A DNA stretch of 64,000 bases from Brevinematales bacterium (GTDB lineage: Bacteria > Spirochaetota > Brevinematia > Brevinematales > GWF1-51-8). The notes under the pieces were generated by a model. The model was given only the letters and a program-made list of their open reading frames with translations. It searched no databases and had not been told where the DNA came from. Below are positions 41,157 through 51,809 of this stretch, piece by piece; position 1 is the first letter of the stretch, and each line of letters opens with the position of its first letter. The position numbers and the translations under genes are program-made. The stretch is taken from assembly GCA_020059465.1 (NCBI GenBank), contig JAGVBZ010000001.1, positions 95,001 to 159,000 of the forward strand, in the 5' to 3' direction.

Positions 41157-42014
41157 TTATTCCTTAAAAGCGGCCACTTCTAGAGACGAACGGAACTTCG
41201 GGAAAAGCGCCCTCGCGGTCAGCGCCCACGGGAGAAGCGCGAGATGAACAAGCGGGACAAGTTTACCGTGCAATACTCCCTTTTTTTCATCATGCTTTTT
41301 CCGCCGCAGGAGACTGTTGATCTCGAGGGTCATGCTGTCCCATATCGGGCGGCGGACGACGACCTGTTTGAATCCGGCCTTTCCAAGCGCAAGTGAAATC
41401 GATTCGGCAGAGAAGAACCTGACATGCGTAGGGTCTTCGAGGTTCCACCACGCATCCCCGAAACGCCGCAGACCGCTGGAATCTCCGCCCGGCGTGATCA
41501 GGTACAGCATGCCTCCTTTTCGAAGCGCGCGGTAACTTCCCTCGAATACTTTCGACGGGTTGTCCAGATGTTCTACAAGATGAACACCGTATATCAAATC
41601 GCAGCTATCCTTCTGGAATTCGTACTTTTCCGCTTCAGCAAAATGAAGTGTTCCCCGTTTCTTCACCTCCGCGTCAATTTCGATCTCGAGCATGTTCCGC
41701 TCCACTCCCGATACGTCAATCCCCTGATCGAGGAATTTCCGAAGAATGAGGCCGCTCCCGAATCCGATCTCGAATACGGAACGCGGAAGAATTCGATGTT
41801 TCTTCATCAGGCGTATCATCCGTCTAAATGTCAGGCTGTTCCTAAGTCTATCGTACGATTCGCTGCCGCCGTATGCATGGTCTCTCGCTCCGGCGTGGCA
41901 GCAGGATAAATCCCGCCGAATATGCCCGCATTCGGGACAACGGTACAGAATATTCCCGTGGCCGATTTCCCATTCGTTCATTTTCGATGTGCAAACTTCG
42001 CAATTGACCGGCAT
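41157..42014 (-). CDS. Zinc-ribbon class I SAM methyltransferase
   Basis: A 285-residue methyltransferase. The N-terminus is a zinc ribbon (CEVC..., CPECGHIRRDLSCC) and the middle holds SVFEIGFGSGLILRKFLDQG near residue 80, DLIYGVHLVEHLDNPSKVFE and GGMLYLITPGGDSSG. This is the layout of sugar-O-methyltransferase-like and radical-SAM-associated methyltransferases in surface polysaccharide or lipid pathways. Its C-terminus is hydrophobic (LVPLVHLALLPWALTARALF). It ends 5 bp from the GNAT-like gene, convergent. Confidence 0.82.
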   Translation of the reverse strand: MPVNCEVCTSKMNEWEIGHGNILYRCPECGHIRRDLSCCHAGARDHAYGGSESYDRLRNSLTFRRMIRLMKKHRILPRSVFEIGFGSGLILRKFLDQGIDVSGVERNMLEIEIDAEVKKRGTLHFAEAEKYEFQKDSCDLIYGVHLVEHLDNPSKVFEGSYRALRKGGMLYLITPGGDSSGLRRFGDAWWNLEDPTHVRFFSAESISLALGKAGFKQVVVRRPIWDSMTLEINSLLRRKKHDEKKGVLHGKLVPLVHLALLPWALTARALFPKFRSSLEVAAFKE

Positions 42015-42189
42015 GAGAACTCCCGTACATTTTTACATATTGTACCCGGATTCTGCCGATTCGTCAATCTATTATTAAACAAAGAATAATAATGTAATTT
42101 TCAGGTTTTTCGAGTGCATATTTCAGTATTTCCCCGATAGGATTTTTTCCTTTTTGACCGTATATTATATATAGTACTTGGAGGGTGTC

Positions 42190-43578
42190 ATGGACGATTT
42201 GCTAAAAGCGTTAGGAAACAGTTCGATTCTTGTTCTTTTAGGTATTGCAATAGTAGGACTTATTGTTTTTCTCATTTTTTTCTACACCGCACGGTTTCTA
42301 AAAAAGTCGAACACGACCGATTTAGGCGAGCGGATGCTGAAGAACGGGAGATATCAGGAAGTTCTGGATACACTATCCGATGTAATAAAAACAAACCGCG
42401 GAACTTATGTACAGATGAACTACCTTGGTCATGCCTACGAGGGATTGGGGAATTTTGAGAAAGCGATCGATTATTATGAAAAGTCATTAGTCCGCATGCC
42501 ATTAAACGAATCCGAAGTGAAGGATATTTTGCTCCAAAAAATAGCCCGTATCTATTTTAAAATGGGCAGGTTAAAGGAAGCGTTGGGATACTTCGAGACA
42601 ATTATCTCGAAAAAGACAACCTCAAGGTACGTGTATTTTGAAATCTCCCAGATTCTTTTCAAGATGAAAAGATACCTCGCAGTTGAAAAGTATATGGAAT
42701 CGTATCTCCGGTTCGCTCCGAAGGATATAAACGCTCAATTATTAATGGGAAAAACATATTATTATATGAATTCCTACCATAAGGCGATCGCTATGTTCCG
42801 GTCAATTTCTCCTGAGTATAAAAAAACGAATGGTGATCTTTATACAGAAAGTCTTCTTTATCTGGGCCGTTCGATGAATATGATAAAAAAATTCCACGAA
42901 TCCATCGAGCTATTTGAGCAGCTTATCGAAGACGGGGTTGAGATACAGGAATTCTTTTTTGATTATTTCTACGCCCTTTGCGGAAATAAGGAATCCGAAA
43001 AAGCGGAGAGCATTTTAAAGCATTACATGCCCGTATTAAGAATTGAGCTGAAGGACAGCGCGCTTTATCTACTGGCAAATCTATTTTGGGGTAAAAAGAA
43101 ATATAAGAAGGCTCTGAATTATTGGAAAATAATTTGCGGCGACAACCCCGACTTTAAAGACACCAAGGTGAATAAAAACAGATATGCCCCGTTTATCGAA
43201 AGTAAAGTGTATGAATTACTCTACGATAGTTCCGAATTTGAGGTCGAACGTAAGCTGAAGCATGCCCTGCAGATATCCCAACTGTCCGAGGTCATCAAAC
43301 GCGATCATCTCTGGATTCTGCATAGCGACGAGGTGGTTTATATATTAAACCGACAGCTCTCGCCGTTCTCTTACATCGATATTGAAGAAAGCGAACAGAT
43401 TATAAAAACACAGAGACTTACCAATTTCGATTACGTCCTGTTTTCTTATTTCTACATCTCCTCCCAATGTAAGGAAACATTTTTCTATAAAAAAATGAAA
43501 GTTATCTCGGGGAATGAATTTCTCTCGTTTTTCCAGAACAGGATGCTGGAAGAGAAAACCGCAAAAGAATTGGTATAA
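42190..43578 (+). CDS. Membrane-anchored TPR protein, copy 1
   Basis: A 462-residue protein with one N-terminal membrane helix (SSILVLLGIAIVGLIVFLIF) followed by tetratricopeptide-type repeats, for example YLGHAYEGLGNFEKAIDYYE and KMGRLKEALGYFETIISKKT. The C-terminal domain shared with the next gene begins at about residue 355 (RDHLWILHSDEVVYILNRQL). The ATG at 42190 follows GGAGGG; a TTG at 42178 is also in frame. Membrane scaffolds of this type organise envelope complexes; the partner is unknown. Confidence 0.85.
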   Translation: MDDLLKALGNSSILVLLGIAIVGLIVFLIFFYTARFLKKSNTTDLGERMLKNGRYQEVLDTLSDVIKTNRGTYVQMNYLGHAYEGLGNFEKAIDYYEKSLVRMPLNESEVKDILLQKIARIYFKMGRLKEALGYFETIISKKTTSRYVYFEISQILFKMKRYLAVEKYMESYLRFAPKDINAQLLMGKTYYYMNSYHKAIAMFRSISPEYKKTNGDLYTESLLYLGRSMNMIKKFHESIELFEQLIEDGVEIQEFFFDYFYALCGNKESEKAESILKHYMPVLRIELKDSALYLLANLFWGKKKYKKALNYWKIICGDNPDFKDTKVNKNRYAPFIESKVYELLYDSSEFEVERKLKHALQISQLSEVIKRDHLWILHSDEVVYILNRQLSPFSYIDIEESEQIIKTQRLTNFDYVLFSYFYISSQCKETFFYKKMKVISGNEFLSFFQNRMLEEKTAKELV

Positions 43579-43661
43579 ATCGATCCCTTTTTATCTGGAA
43601 TAAATAGTTTTCACAATGATTATGATGCGGGTTTACGTTTCTATAGATCAAGGAGTAAGGT

Positions 43662-45047
43662 TTGAACAGTTTATTCGCAGAATTCGGCAACAACGCCGTG
43701 GTTATTATGGTTCTTATCGCTGTTTTAATGCTCGGTGGGTTTTTTATCCTTTTCCATACACTGGTCTTCCTATCCAAACAGAAAAAGGTCGATATCAGTG
43801 AAGATTTACTGAAAAAAGGGGAGTACGGGAAAGTACTCGAAGAGCTTAAGGATGTCGTAAACAATAACAGCGGGACTTATCTTCAGATGCATTATATTGC
43901 ACAAGCCTTCGAGGGTATGGGGAATCTTGAAAAGGCCATCGATTTTTACGAGAAATGTATCGTCCGGATGCCTTTGACTGAATCGGATTTTAAAGACATC
44001 GTATTTATGAAGATTGCGCGCCTATACTTAAAATTAAAGAAACATAAGGAAGCGTTGGGATTTTTTGAGACAGTTCTCGCTAAGAAAACGACGTCGCGTT
44101 ATGTCTACTACGAGATATCGCAGGTTTATTTCGAGATGAAAAAGTACTCAAACGCGCAAAAGAACCTCGAAACATATCTTCGATTCGCCCCCAAAGATAT
44201 CAATGCCCAACTCCTCCTCGCGAAAACTTATTATTACACAAACTCCTATCAGAAATCAATCAATATTCTAGTCACCCTTCAACATGCGTTAAAAAAACTC
44301 GGTGCGGATAAAGTATTCGATGGAAAAGTACATTTAGCCCGCGCCTACATGCATCTAAAGCAGTACACTCGAGCGCTTGAAGTATTCGATACCCTGCTGT
44401 CCGAGGAATTTAATGTGAATGAATTTTTCCGGGATTATTTCTATGCCTTATGCGGCGCGGGTCAAACAGACGCCGCTGAGATAATCCTCAGCGATAATAT
44501 GCCCCGTCTCTCTTCCCCCGTCCGGCAGGAGTTATCCTATCAGTTGGCTGTCATCTATTGGCAGAAGGATAAGTTCCGGGAAGCGGTGTCATTATGGAAG
44601 GGGGTTTACCGGGAAAATCCCGGTTTCAAAGACGTCAATAATATTGTAAAATGCTATTCGCCGCTCATGGAATCGCAGGTATATGACATGCTCTTTCTCA
44701 ACCATGTCTCCGCTGAAAACCAGCTGAAAAATCTGTTGTCTATTCCTCATACTACCGAGACTATCAAACGCGAAAACTTCTGGATTATGTACCATTCCGA
44801 TAAATGCTATATCATCAACTTAAAACTCAATCCTTTTTCTTTCAACGATTTGGAAGAATGCGACTCTCTGATACAAACCAATAAACAAAGCAGCAACGAT
44901 TGTACGTTATTGTCATATCGGTATGTCGACGAACGGGCAAAAACGGCGAAGATTTTTAAAACCTTAAGAATCATATCCAGCAGTCAGTTTATCAACTTCT
45001 TCAGGGACAAGCTGGAAGAAAAGACAGCTCCGGAGTACGCCTTATAG
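43662..45047 (+). CDS. Membrane-anchored TPR protein, copy 2
   Basis: A 461-residue paralogue of the preceding gene with the same layout: helix VVIMVLIAVLMLGGFFILFH, TPR units such as YIAQAFEGMGNLEKAIDFYE and KLKKHKEALGFFETVLAKKT, and the same C-terminal domain (ENFWIMYHSDKCYIINLKLN). Translation starts at a TTG at 43662 after AGGAGTAAGG; there is no better ATG. The last 6 bp overlap the convergent activase gene. Confidence 0.85.
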   Translation: MNSLFAEFGNNAVVIMVLIAVLMLGGFFILFHTLVFLSKQKKVDISEDLLKKGEYGKVLEELKDVVNNNSGTYLQMHYIAQAFEGMGNLEKAIDFYEKCIVRMPLTESDFKDIVFMKIARLYLKLKKHKEALGFFETVLAKKTTSRYVYYEISQVYFEMKKYSNAQKNLETYLRFAPKDINAQLLLAKTYYYTNSYQKSINILVTLQHALKKLGADKVFDGKVHLARAYMHLKQYTRALEVFDTLLSEEFNVNEFFRDYFYALCGAGQTDAAEIILSDNMPRLSSPVRQELSYQLAVIYWQKDKFREAVSLWKGVYRENPGFKDVNNIVKCYSPLMESQVYDMLFLNHVSAENQLKNLLSIPHTTETIKRENFWIMYHSDKCYIINLKLNPFSFNDLEECDSLIQTNKQSSNDCTLLSYRYVDERAKTAKIFKTLRIISSSQFINFFRDKLEEKTAPEYAL

Positions 45048-48000
45048 ATTCTTTACCGGCTCCGAAATAACCCCGCCGCCTGTCTTTGTATCGTGTTTCT
45101 TTTTCTCACGTACCGCTTCCTTTGCGGAGATAATCAGCATCTGAAGCCGGTTCTCGATATTCCCCATACTCGTATCGGGGTCGAAATCCAAAGGGACGAT
45201 CTGGATATGCGGGAATATTTTCTTCAGCGACTTAATCATCCCGCGCCCCGTAATATGGTTAGGCAGACATCCGAACGGCTGGACGATCACAAACGAATTG
45301 ACGCCATGCTCCGCGAGCATAAATATCTCGCCCGGCATAAGCCACCCCTCTCCAACTACATACGACACGTCGATCAGGCGCTTGATCCGCTCGATCACGT
45401 CGTAGATATTGTACTGCGGGTCAGCGTAGCGGAACCCGCGCATCACCTCGGAAACCTGCATGACAGCCGAGTCGAACAGCTTTTCTTTGATATTTGATAT
45501 GAGAAGATTGAATCCGGGATTCGGCACAAGCCTCCTGATACTCTTATCCCGTTCGATTATAGCCGAGCGCCGGAAGAAATCGAGCATTGACGGGATAACC
45601 ACTTCCATCCCGTGCCCTTCGAGGTAGCGCTCCAGATTGCGGTTGGATGTCGGATGATAGTTCAGCAGTATCTCGCCGACTATCCCCACGCGCGGCCGGC
45701 GGTTTTTCATCCGTACGGGTATCCTGTTGAACGCGTTGACGGCTTCCTTGAGAATTGCGAGGAGAATTTTCTTCGGGCGCGCGATATTATCGGTAATCCG
45801 TTTCAGGTAAATATCGAAAAGGTATTCGCTCTCTCCTTTAATAACCTCGTACGGACGGATTCTCCGCCGCATCAGTTCCAGACTGTCCACCATACAGATG
45901 CCCCATAGTGAGCGTATCTGGAAACGGATGCCGATCTTGAATCCGGGATGTATATTCTTCGTATCGATACCTGTTGTAATAATCGGTATCTGCGGATATC
46001 CCGCCTCGTCAAGAGCTTTCCTCGCTAGCGCGGAGTATTGTCCCGCACGGCAGTCATCGCAGTTCTTCGCTAGCCCGATAGCCACCTCGTCGGGGGAATA
46101 CTTCCCCTTCTCGAGCAGCGACAACGCTTCGCCGATATTCACCTGCGCCGGAAAGCAGATATCGTTATGTACAAACTTTTTTCCGAGTTCGAATGCGCGG
46201 TCGTCGGCCAGCGGCATGGACTGAACCCGGTATCCGAGCGTATTTAGGATTCCTGTCGCCAGATAGGTGAACGCGGGCGAAAGGTTCGGTGTCAGGATGA
46301 TCTTCTCCTTTCTATGTTTGCGGATATATTTCGATACGAACGCATTCTTGAGTTCCGTCAGCTTCTGAGGGATAGTCGTTTTTTTCTCTTTCTCCCGCTT
46401 GGAACGGATAGTCTCGATAAACGATTTGATACGGATATTGATCGGCCCGACCGCCTCTCCTTCGTCCAGCTTCAGAATGAGAAGCTCACGCGCGGCCACT
46501 TCCCGCAATACGCGGCTCATCTCGTCGGAAATGATCGCGTCATGCCCGCATCCGAAACTGACGATCTGGACGATCTCCAAATTCGGGTCCTTTGCGACCA
46601 GCATAGCCGCGCTCGCCATCCGGGTATGGTACGGGATAGTCGTCTCCATCCGTATATTCCGCAAATCCTGCTTGTTCAGGTCGGCAAGGGAATCGAGCAC
46701 CAGCACCGGGATGCCCAGGCGCGTGAAATGGGACGACAGGTTATGATTGACCAGTTCGTCCGCGTGATACGGTCTCCCTGCAAGCACAACCGCAAAGTTA
46801 TTCGTCCCGCGCAGGGAACGGAGAACTTCCTGACCTGCGCGTTCGAGTTCCTTCTTTATCTTAATAAACACCTTTTCGCCCTCGCGGATCGCCTTATTGA
46901 CCATCCGTTCCGGCAGGCCGAATGTCCTGACAAGAAAATCCTTTGTCTGCTCTACTCTGAGTTTATGATTGAACCAATGGAACGATGGGTGATCGAACGG
47001 GATTCCGTGCTTCTCCTCGGGATCGTCGCTATTCGCGATAATCAGGGGATAACCCTGTACGATTGAGCAGACATGCGACCCTTCGGCCGAAGCGTTATCC
47101 AACGGCACACGAATCATCATCGGGAAGAATATCCTATCCACCTTCTGGTCGACCAAATCCTGAACATGACCGTGCGCGAGCTTGGCGGGAAAACACACTG
47201 TATCTGACGGGACATACGGGAGTCCGCTGTCGAACAGTTCGTAACTGCTGCGGCGCGAGACCACGACATCAAAGCCGAGCGAAGTGAACACCGCCTTCCA
47301 GAACGGGATACCCTCCCAGAAATACAGGACACGGGGTATGCCGATTCGAATATTCCGCTTCGGTCCTACCGTCTTCGGTTTATAGTCCGCGAAGAGGAGC
47401 TTATGGGTCAGCTTCATCAGATCGGGTACCTGCCCCATCTCCTTTCGCGTCCGCCCGAACAGCTTCTTCACTTCGGGATTGGACGGATCGCCGATAATCT
47501 CGCCGCGTTCGCAGCGGTTCCCGGTAATATAGAACGTGCCGTCGCTAAAACTGACTACTGTCCGGCTGCAGTTATTCGGGCAGTACGGGCATATATTTCC
47601 CGGCTCCTTGGTGTAGAAAAACGCCTCCATAAAATCGAGGCCGATGAAAGTACTTTTATAATCGGGCTTTTCCTGTATTTTCTTTTCAATATAATTCTTG
47701 GTGAGAAGCGCTATACCCACAGCTCCCATATGGCCGGGGAACGGCGGACGAATCACGCTGCGCCCGGTGTACTGTTCGAGCGCGCGCAGTACCGCGTCGT
47801 TTCGGAACGTTCCGCCCTGTACGACTATGACCTCGCCGAGCGCGTCGAAATTCGACAGGCGCACGACCTTAGTGAACACGTTCTCTATGACCGAACGGCA
47901 TAGCCCCGCGAGGATATCCTCGGTAGTCTTCCCGTTTTTCTGTTCCGTAATAATAGAGCTGTTCATGAATACGGTGCAACGCGAGCCGAGACGCGACGGG

Positions 48001-49487
48001 TGTTCGGCTTTGAACGCGCGGCGGGCGATGTCGTCCACAGGAATACCGAGCGATCTGGCGTAAGTCTCGATAAACGAGCCGCAGCCCGCCGAACATGCCT
48101 CGTTCAGCACGATTCCGGTCACAATGCCGCTCTTCAGGCTGATCGCCTTCATGTCCTGCCCGCCGATATCAAGAACAAAGGTGACTTCCGGGGCGAACCT
48201 CTGCGCCGCTTCCGCGTGCGCTACCGTCTCGACAGTATGAAAGTCCGCATGGAACGCCTTCGTGAAAAGCATCTCGCCGTACCCGGTGGTCCCCGCCCCG
48301 AGAATGCGGAATTCAACCCCCATCCGGCGGTACTTGTCGCGGATCTCGATCAGTGCGTTACGGATAATAGTCAGGGGTTCGCCCATATTGTTCCCGTAGA
48401 ATAAGTCCACGACCTCGCCGTCGGTGTCCAGAAGTACAAACTTACTGGTAGTGGAACCGGCGTCGATTCCGAGATATACGTCGAGAACGCTTCCGGACGG
48501 ATACTCCTTCGGGATAAAATCTGGTATACGGTGTCGTTCCACGAATTCCTTCTGTTCCTTTTCATTAATGAAGAAGTTTTCTACTTCATAGGTAAAGTTC
48601 TTTTTACGGTTCTGGGTGTATTCCGCCAGCGCAGCAAGCGATTTTTCACGGGTATACATCGACGGTGTATCGGGGAACATGGCCTCGATGGAAATCGCGG
48701 CGCCCCATGCGACCAGTATTTCGGGATGCTCGGGTATGACAATATCTTCCTCGGAAAGCCTCAGGCGCTCCTGAAATACCTCCACAAGTTTCGGATTGAA
48801 TGTGAGGGGGCCGCCCTCGAAGATGACCTTCGGGGTGAAGTCCATTCCCTGCGCGAGACCGCCGATGGTCTGCTTGGCGATAGCGTGGAACGACGATAAG
48901 GCGATGTCCTCTTTGGAGACGCCCTGATTCAGGAGGGGCTGGATATCGGTCTTCGCAAACACGCCGCACCGGCCGGAAATATCGTAGACTTTTTTACCCT
49001 CTTCTGCGAGACGGCCGAATTCTTCGGGCTTGACATGCAGGATTTCCGCGATCTGGTCGATGAACGCCCCGGTGCCGCCCGCGCAGCTTCCGTTCATACG
49101 CATATCGGTAGCGACCAGCCGCTCGGTATCCTCCTCATAACGGAAGAAAATGACCTTAGCGTCCTGCCCGCCCAGTTCGATAGCGGCGCGTACGTCCTTA
49201 TAGAACGTCTTGATCGCAAGCGAATTGGCGACCACTTCCTGAATAAAGAAAGCGTCGAGGATTTCCGCGATAGTCTGCCCGCCGCTCCCGCAAACCGCGA
49301 TATGAAATTCCGCGCCGGGGAATCTTTCATGCGCGGCGGTAAGCATTTCCAATACGGTCTTTGCCTGTTCGGCGTTATGCCTCAGGTATTCGTAGTAGAC
49401 AAGGCTGTAATCGGCAGGATCCGTGACCGCGATTTTTACTGTCGTCGAACCTACATCCAGTCCGACTCGATAATATGCGGACCGCAT
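45042..49487 (-). CDS. Giant 2-hydroxyacyl-CoA dehydratase activase fusion
   Basis: A 1481-residue protein. Residues 1-290 form an ASKHA ATPase of the HgdC/BcrA type (GLDVGSTTVKIAVTD, CAGGTGAF with the cluster Cys, CGVFAKTD). A second such domain follows at about 345-600 (GIDAGSTTSKFVLLD, CSAGCGSF, CTVFMNSS). After these come a Cys-rich piece (CPNNCSRTVV), a DUF2229 domain starting RIGIPRVLYFWEGIPFWK near 740 and an HgdB-like C-terminal half. Such proteins use ATP to drive one electron into a [4Fe-4S] enzyme that removes water from 2-hydroxyacyl-CoA or reduces aromatic rings. The substrate here is unknown. Very typical of strict anaerobes. Confidence 0.88.
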   Translation of the reverse strand: MRSAYYRVGLDVGSTTVKIAVTDPADYSLVYYEYLRHNAEQAKTVLEMLTAAHERFPGAEFHIAVCGSGGQTIAEILDAFFIQEVVANSLAIKTFYKDVRAAIELGGQDAKVIFFRYEEDTERLVATDMRMNGSCAGGTGAFIDQIAEILHVKPEEFGRLAEEGKKVYDISGRCGVFAKTDIQPLLNQGVSKEDIALSSFHAIAKQTIGGLAQGMDFTPKVIFEGGPLTFNPKLVEVFQERLRLSEEDIVIPEHPEILVAWGAAISIEAMFPDTPSMYTREKSLAALAEYTQNRKKNFTYEVENFFINEKEQKEFVERHRIPDFIPKEYPSGSVLDVYLGIDAGSTTSKFVLLDTDGEVVDLFYGNNMGEPLTIIRNALIEIRDKYRRMGVEFRILGAGTTGYGEMLFTKAFHADFHTVETVAHAEAAQRFAPEVTFVLDIGGQDMKAISLKSGIVTGIVLNEACSAGCGSFIETYARSLGIPVDDIARRAFKAEHPSRLGSRCTVFMNSSIITEQKNGKTTEDILAGLCRSVIENVFTKVVRLSNFDALGEVIVVQGGTFRNDAVLRALEQYTGRSVIRPPFPGHMGAVGIALLTKNYIEKKIQEKPDYKSTFIGLDFMEAFFYTKEPGNICPYCPNNCSRTVVSFSDGTFYITGNRCERGEIIGDPSNPEVKKLFGRTRKEMGQVPDLMKLTHKLLFADYKPKTVGPKRNIRIGIPRVLYFWEGIPFWKAVFTSLGFDVVVSRRSSYELFDSGLPYVPSDTVCFPAKLAHGHVQDLVDQKVDRIFFPMMIRVPLDNASAEGSHVCSIVQGYPLIIANSDDPEEKHGIPFDHPSFHWFNHKLRVEQTKDFLVRTFGLPERMVNKAIREGEKVFIKIKKELERAGQEVLRSLRGTNNFAVVLAGRPYHADELVNHNLSSHFTRLGIPVLVLDSLADLNKQDLRNIRMETTIPYHTRMASAAMLVAKDPNLEIVQIVSFGCGHDAIISDEMSRVLREVAARELLILKLDEGEAVGPINIRIKSFIETIRSKREKEKKTTIPQKLTELKNAFVSKYIRKHRKEKIILTPNLSPAFTYLATGILNTLGYRVQSMPLADDRAFELGKKFVHNDICFPAQVNIGEALSLLEKGKYSPDEVAIGLAKNCDDCRAGQYSALARKALDEAGYPQIPIITTGIDTKNIHPGFKIGIRFQIRSLWGICMVDSLELMRRRIRPYEVIKGESEYLFDIYLKRITDNIARPKKILLAILKEAVNAFNRIPVRMKNRRPRVGIVGEILLNYHPTSNRNLERYLEGHGMEVVIPSMLDFFRRSAIIERDKSIRRLVPNPGFNLLISNIKEKLFDSAVMQVSEVMRGFRYADPQYNIYDVIERIKRLIDVSYVVGEGWLMPGEIFMLAEHGVNSFVIVQPFGCLPNHITGRGMIKSLKKIFPHIQIVPLDFDPDTSMGNIENRLQMLIISAKEAVREKKKHDTKTGGGVISEPVKNL

Positions 49488-49641
49488 ATCTTCTCCTGTA
49501 TTTTTAACTATCCCCTTCGGGTTACCCCAGCCGAATAAACCCCATTAAATAATAATACTAACCGAAACATTTATCAAATATTTCGCCTATTTCCCAATTT
49601 CCCGCTATTATCATCGAGACCCGGTATACGTAAACGAACGG

Positions 49642-51738
49642 TTATTCTGAATTGTTGATACAGTCCCTGACTGCGGAGGAAAGGGTGGTTATATTGAGAG
49701 GCTTCTGCAGAAACATTTTAATATTCGGAGTTTTTACATTCCGGGCAATTTCATTCACTTCCTGTCCGCTCATTAAAATAATAGGGATGTTTTTCGATGT
49801 ACTATACACCTTCTCGGCAAATTCCAGCCCAGTCATTCCCGGCATGTTCTGGTCTGTAATAATCAACTGATAATCCTCTCCGCCGGCATTGATTTTTTCA
49901 ATCGCTGTATGAGGATCGTTCATCGAATGCACCCGATAGCCGATTTGAGAAAGGAACAAGGAAATAAAACGGGAGATCGCCGCTTCGTCGTCCAAAAGCA
50001 GGATGGTCTCGGAACCTTTCTGAAAATCGGTCTTTTTTTCCAGTGAGGAAATCTCGGGATTCTTTTGATACACTGGGAAACTAACAGTAAAAACCGTGCC
50101 GATATCTTTCATGCTTTTTACCGTGATTTCACCCTGGTGATTTTTCACAATCCCATGCACCATCGAAAGCCCCATCCCTGTTCCCTCGCCGGCCGCTTTC
50201 GTGGTAAAATATGGCTCAAATATACGGTCAATGTACTCGACCGGTATGCCCCCTCCGCTATCTTCGACAGTCAGTTCGTACACACCATTCAGGTTTTCAC
50301 TCAGTCCGATTTTAAGCACGCCGCCTTTCTGCTTCATCGCATAAGCCGCGTTCGTACAAAGATTGAGCAGGACCTGATGAATCTGGGTGGGATCTCCCAT
50401 GATAACAGCGTTGTCAACAGTAAGATTTATCTGAATTTCAATTATCGCCGGAATCGATGCGCGTATCAGTTTTATAGCTTCCTTTATAAGCGAGTTCAGA
50501 TTGATAGGAAGCTTCTCCCTTTCTTTCATCCGGCTGAACGTCAGAATCTGCGCGACCAGATCAGCAGCCCGTTTGGATGCTATAACAATTTCATTGACTT
50601 CATAATCGTCTCCGTGATTATCCTTGATCTTCCTCTGTAAAATTTCCGCAAATCCCATGATCGCGGTGAGAATATTATTAAAATCATGCGCAATCCCGCC
50701 GGCCAGAGTACCGATAGCCTCCATTTTTTGGGACTGCCGAAGTTTATTCTCCAATTCCGTTTTCACGGTGACGTCCTCTACCAGTGAGGCCATCAGGTTC
50801 TGATCGAAAATCGGGATGTTTTTAGCATTTATAATTTTCCGCGTACCGTCCTGCGAAGTTGTCTTAACCCCCTCCCAGTGCATTCTTTCAGGGTCGCGGG
50901 ACGCAATATCGTTCATCACAGTTTCTTTTATCAGCTTCCGATAATCCTCGTCGGGATAGACCAACTCGAAAAACTTTTCGACATCCTGCAGCATTTCCTT
51001 GGGCCATCCGTATATTTCATAGAACTTTTTATTCATATATTCAACCTTTCCCGAATCGATGAAATTCACGGCCAATCCGATGGGAAGATTCTCTACAATG
51101 GATTCAATATAACGGTTTCTTCTTTGTAGATTATCGAATAATTCCTTCCGAACACTGATATCCCTAAAAACCCCGTATAGTCTGGCGGGAATACTGGAAT
51201 TCCACGCTATTACTTCTCCGTGAATATCGATCCAGATATATTTCCCCGGGCCCAGCTTCAGGCGGCATTCCACGGAAAGAACAGGAAGGCGATTGAGGCT
51301 TACAAGTTTTAGCTTCCGCAATAGCGAATACTTATCGTCCGAGTGAACTAAAGCCATCAGGTCGGAAGCAGGCATATTGATGAATTTGTCTCCATTTCTC
51401 AGAGTTTCCGGCAGATAATCGGATATTAATAGAGAGTTCCGATTGATACTTAAATCCCAGCTTCCGACCCGTGCACCCGTTAAAGCGATGGAAAGCCTGT
51501 CGCTGGAGTCTAGTAACTCCTTCTGAACCGACAGCAGTTTTTTTACCTCGCGATGAATAAGGAAATAGATTAATACTGCGCTGATGATTATAAAAAAGAA
51601 ACCTTTTACGGTTTGTACAGCGGTGATTAACGAAGGGTCTGGAAACATTATTCTGACAATATTATCCGTAACAAGTATCCATAAGGCGCTGAGCAATAGA
51701 TAGATGAATGAAATCTTGATACTGGATTTCTCATTCAA
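49642..51738 (-). CDS. Hybrid histidine kinase with PAS domains and receiver
   Basis: A 698-residue sensor. Two N-terminal membrane helices (ISFIYLLLSALWILVTDNIV; GFFFIIISAVLIYFLIHREV), two PAS-type regions (about 85-200 and 205-320, with a typical PAC ending in the second), the phosphoacceptor block EAIGTLAGGIAHDFNNILTA near 345, an ATPase domain with GTGMGLSMVHGIVKNHQGEI near 520 and a C-terminal receiver domain with phosphoacceptor Asp in LIITDQNMPG near 622. The layout lets it phosphorylate its own receiver. It is divergent from the MCP operon behind a consensus promoter. Confidence 0.93.
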   Translation of the reverse strand: MNEKSSIKISFIYLLLSALWILVTDNIVRIMFPDPSLITAVQTVKGFFFIIISAVLIYFLIHREVKKLLSVQKELLDSSDRLSIALTGARVGSWDLSINRNSLLISDYLPETLRNGDKFINMPASDLMALVHSDDKYSLLRKLKLVSLNRLPVLSVECRLKLGPGKYIWIDIHGEVIAWNSSIPARLYGVFRDISVRKELFDNLQRRNRYIESIVENLPIGLAVNFIDSGKVEYMNKKFYEIYGWPKEMLQDVEKFFELVYPDEDYRKLIKETVMNDIASRDPERMHWEGVKTTSQDGTRKIINAKNIPIFDQNLMASLVEDVTVKTELENKLRQSQKMEAIGTLAGGIAHDFNNILTAIMGFAEILQRKIKDNHGDDYEVNEIVIASKRAADLVAQILTFSRMKEREKLPINLNSLIKEAIKLIRASIPAIIEIQINLTVDNAVIMGDPTQIHQVLLNLCTNAAYAMKQKGGVLKIGLSENLNGVYELTVEDSGGGIPVEYIDRIFEPYFTTKAAGEGTGMGLSMVHGIVKNHQGEITVKSMKDIGTVFTVSFPVYQKNPEISSLEKKTDFQKGSETILLLDDEAAISRFISLFLSQIGYRVHSMNDPHTAIEKINAGGEDYQLIITDQNMPGMTGLEFAEKVYSTSKNIPIILMSGQEVNEIARNVKTPNIKMFLQKPLNITTLSSAVRDCINNSE

Positions 51739-51809
51739 GCGTGTTTTTGCGGGATTTTTTATTTTTATATACCCGTCCTTTTGAAAGATTTCCCAGATAT
51801 AATAAAATA

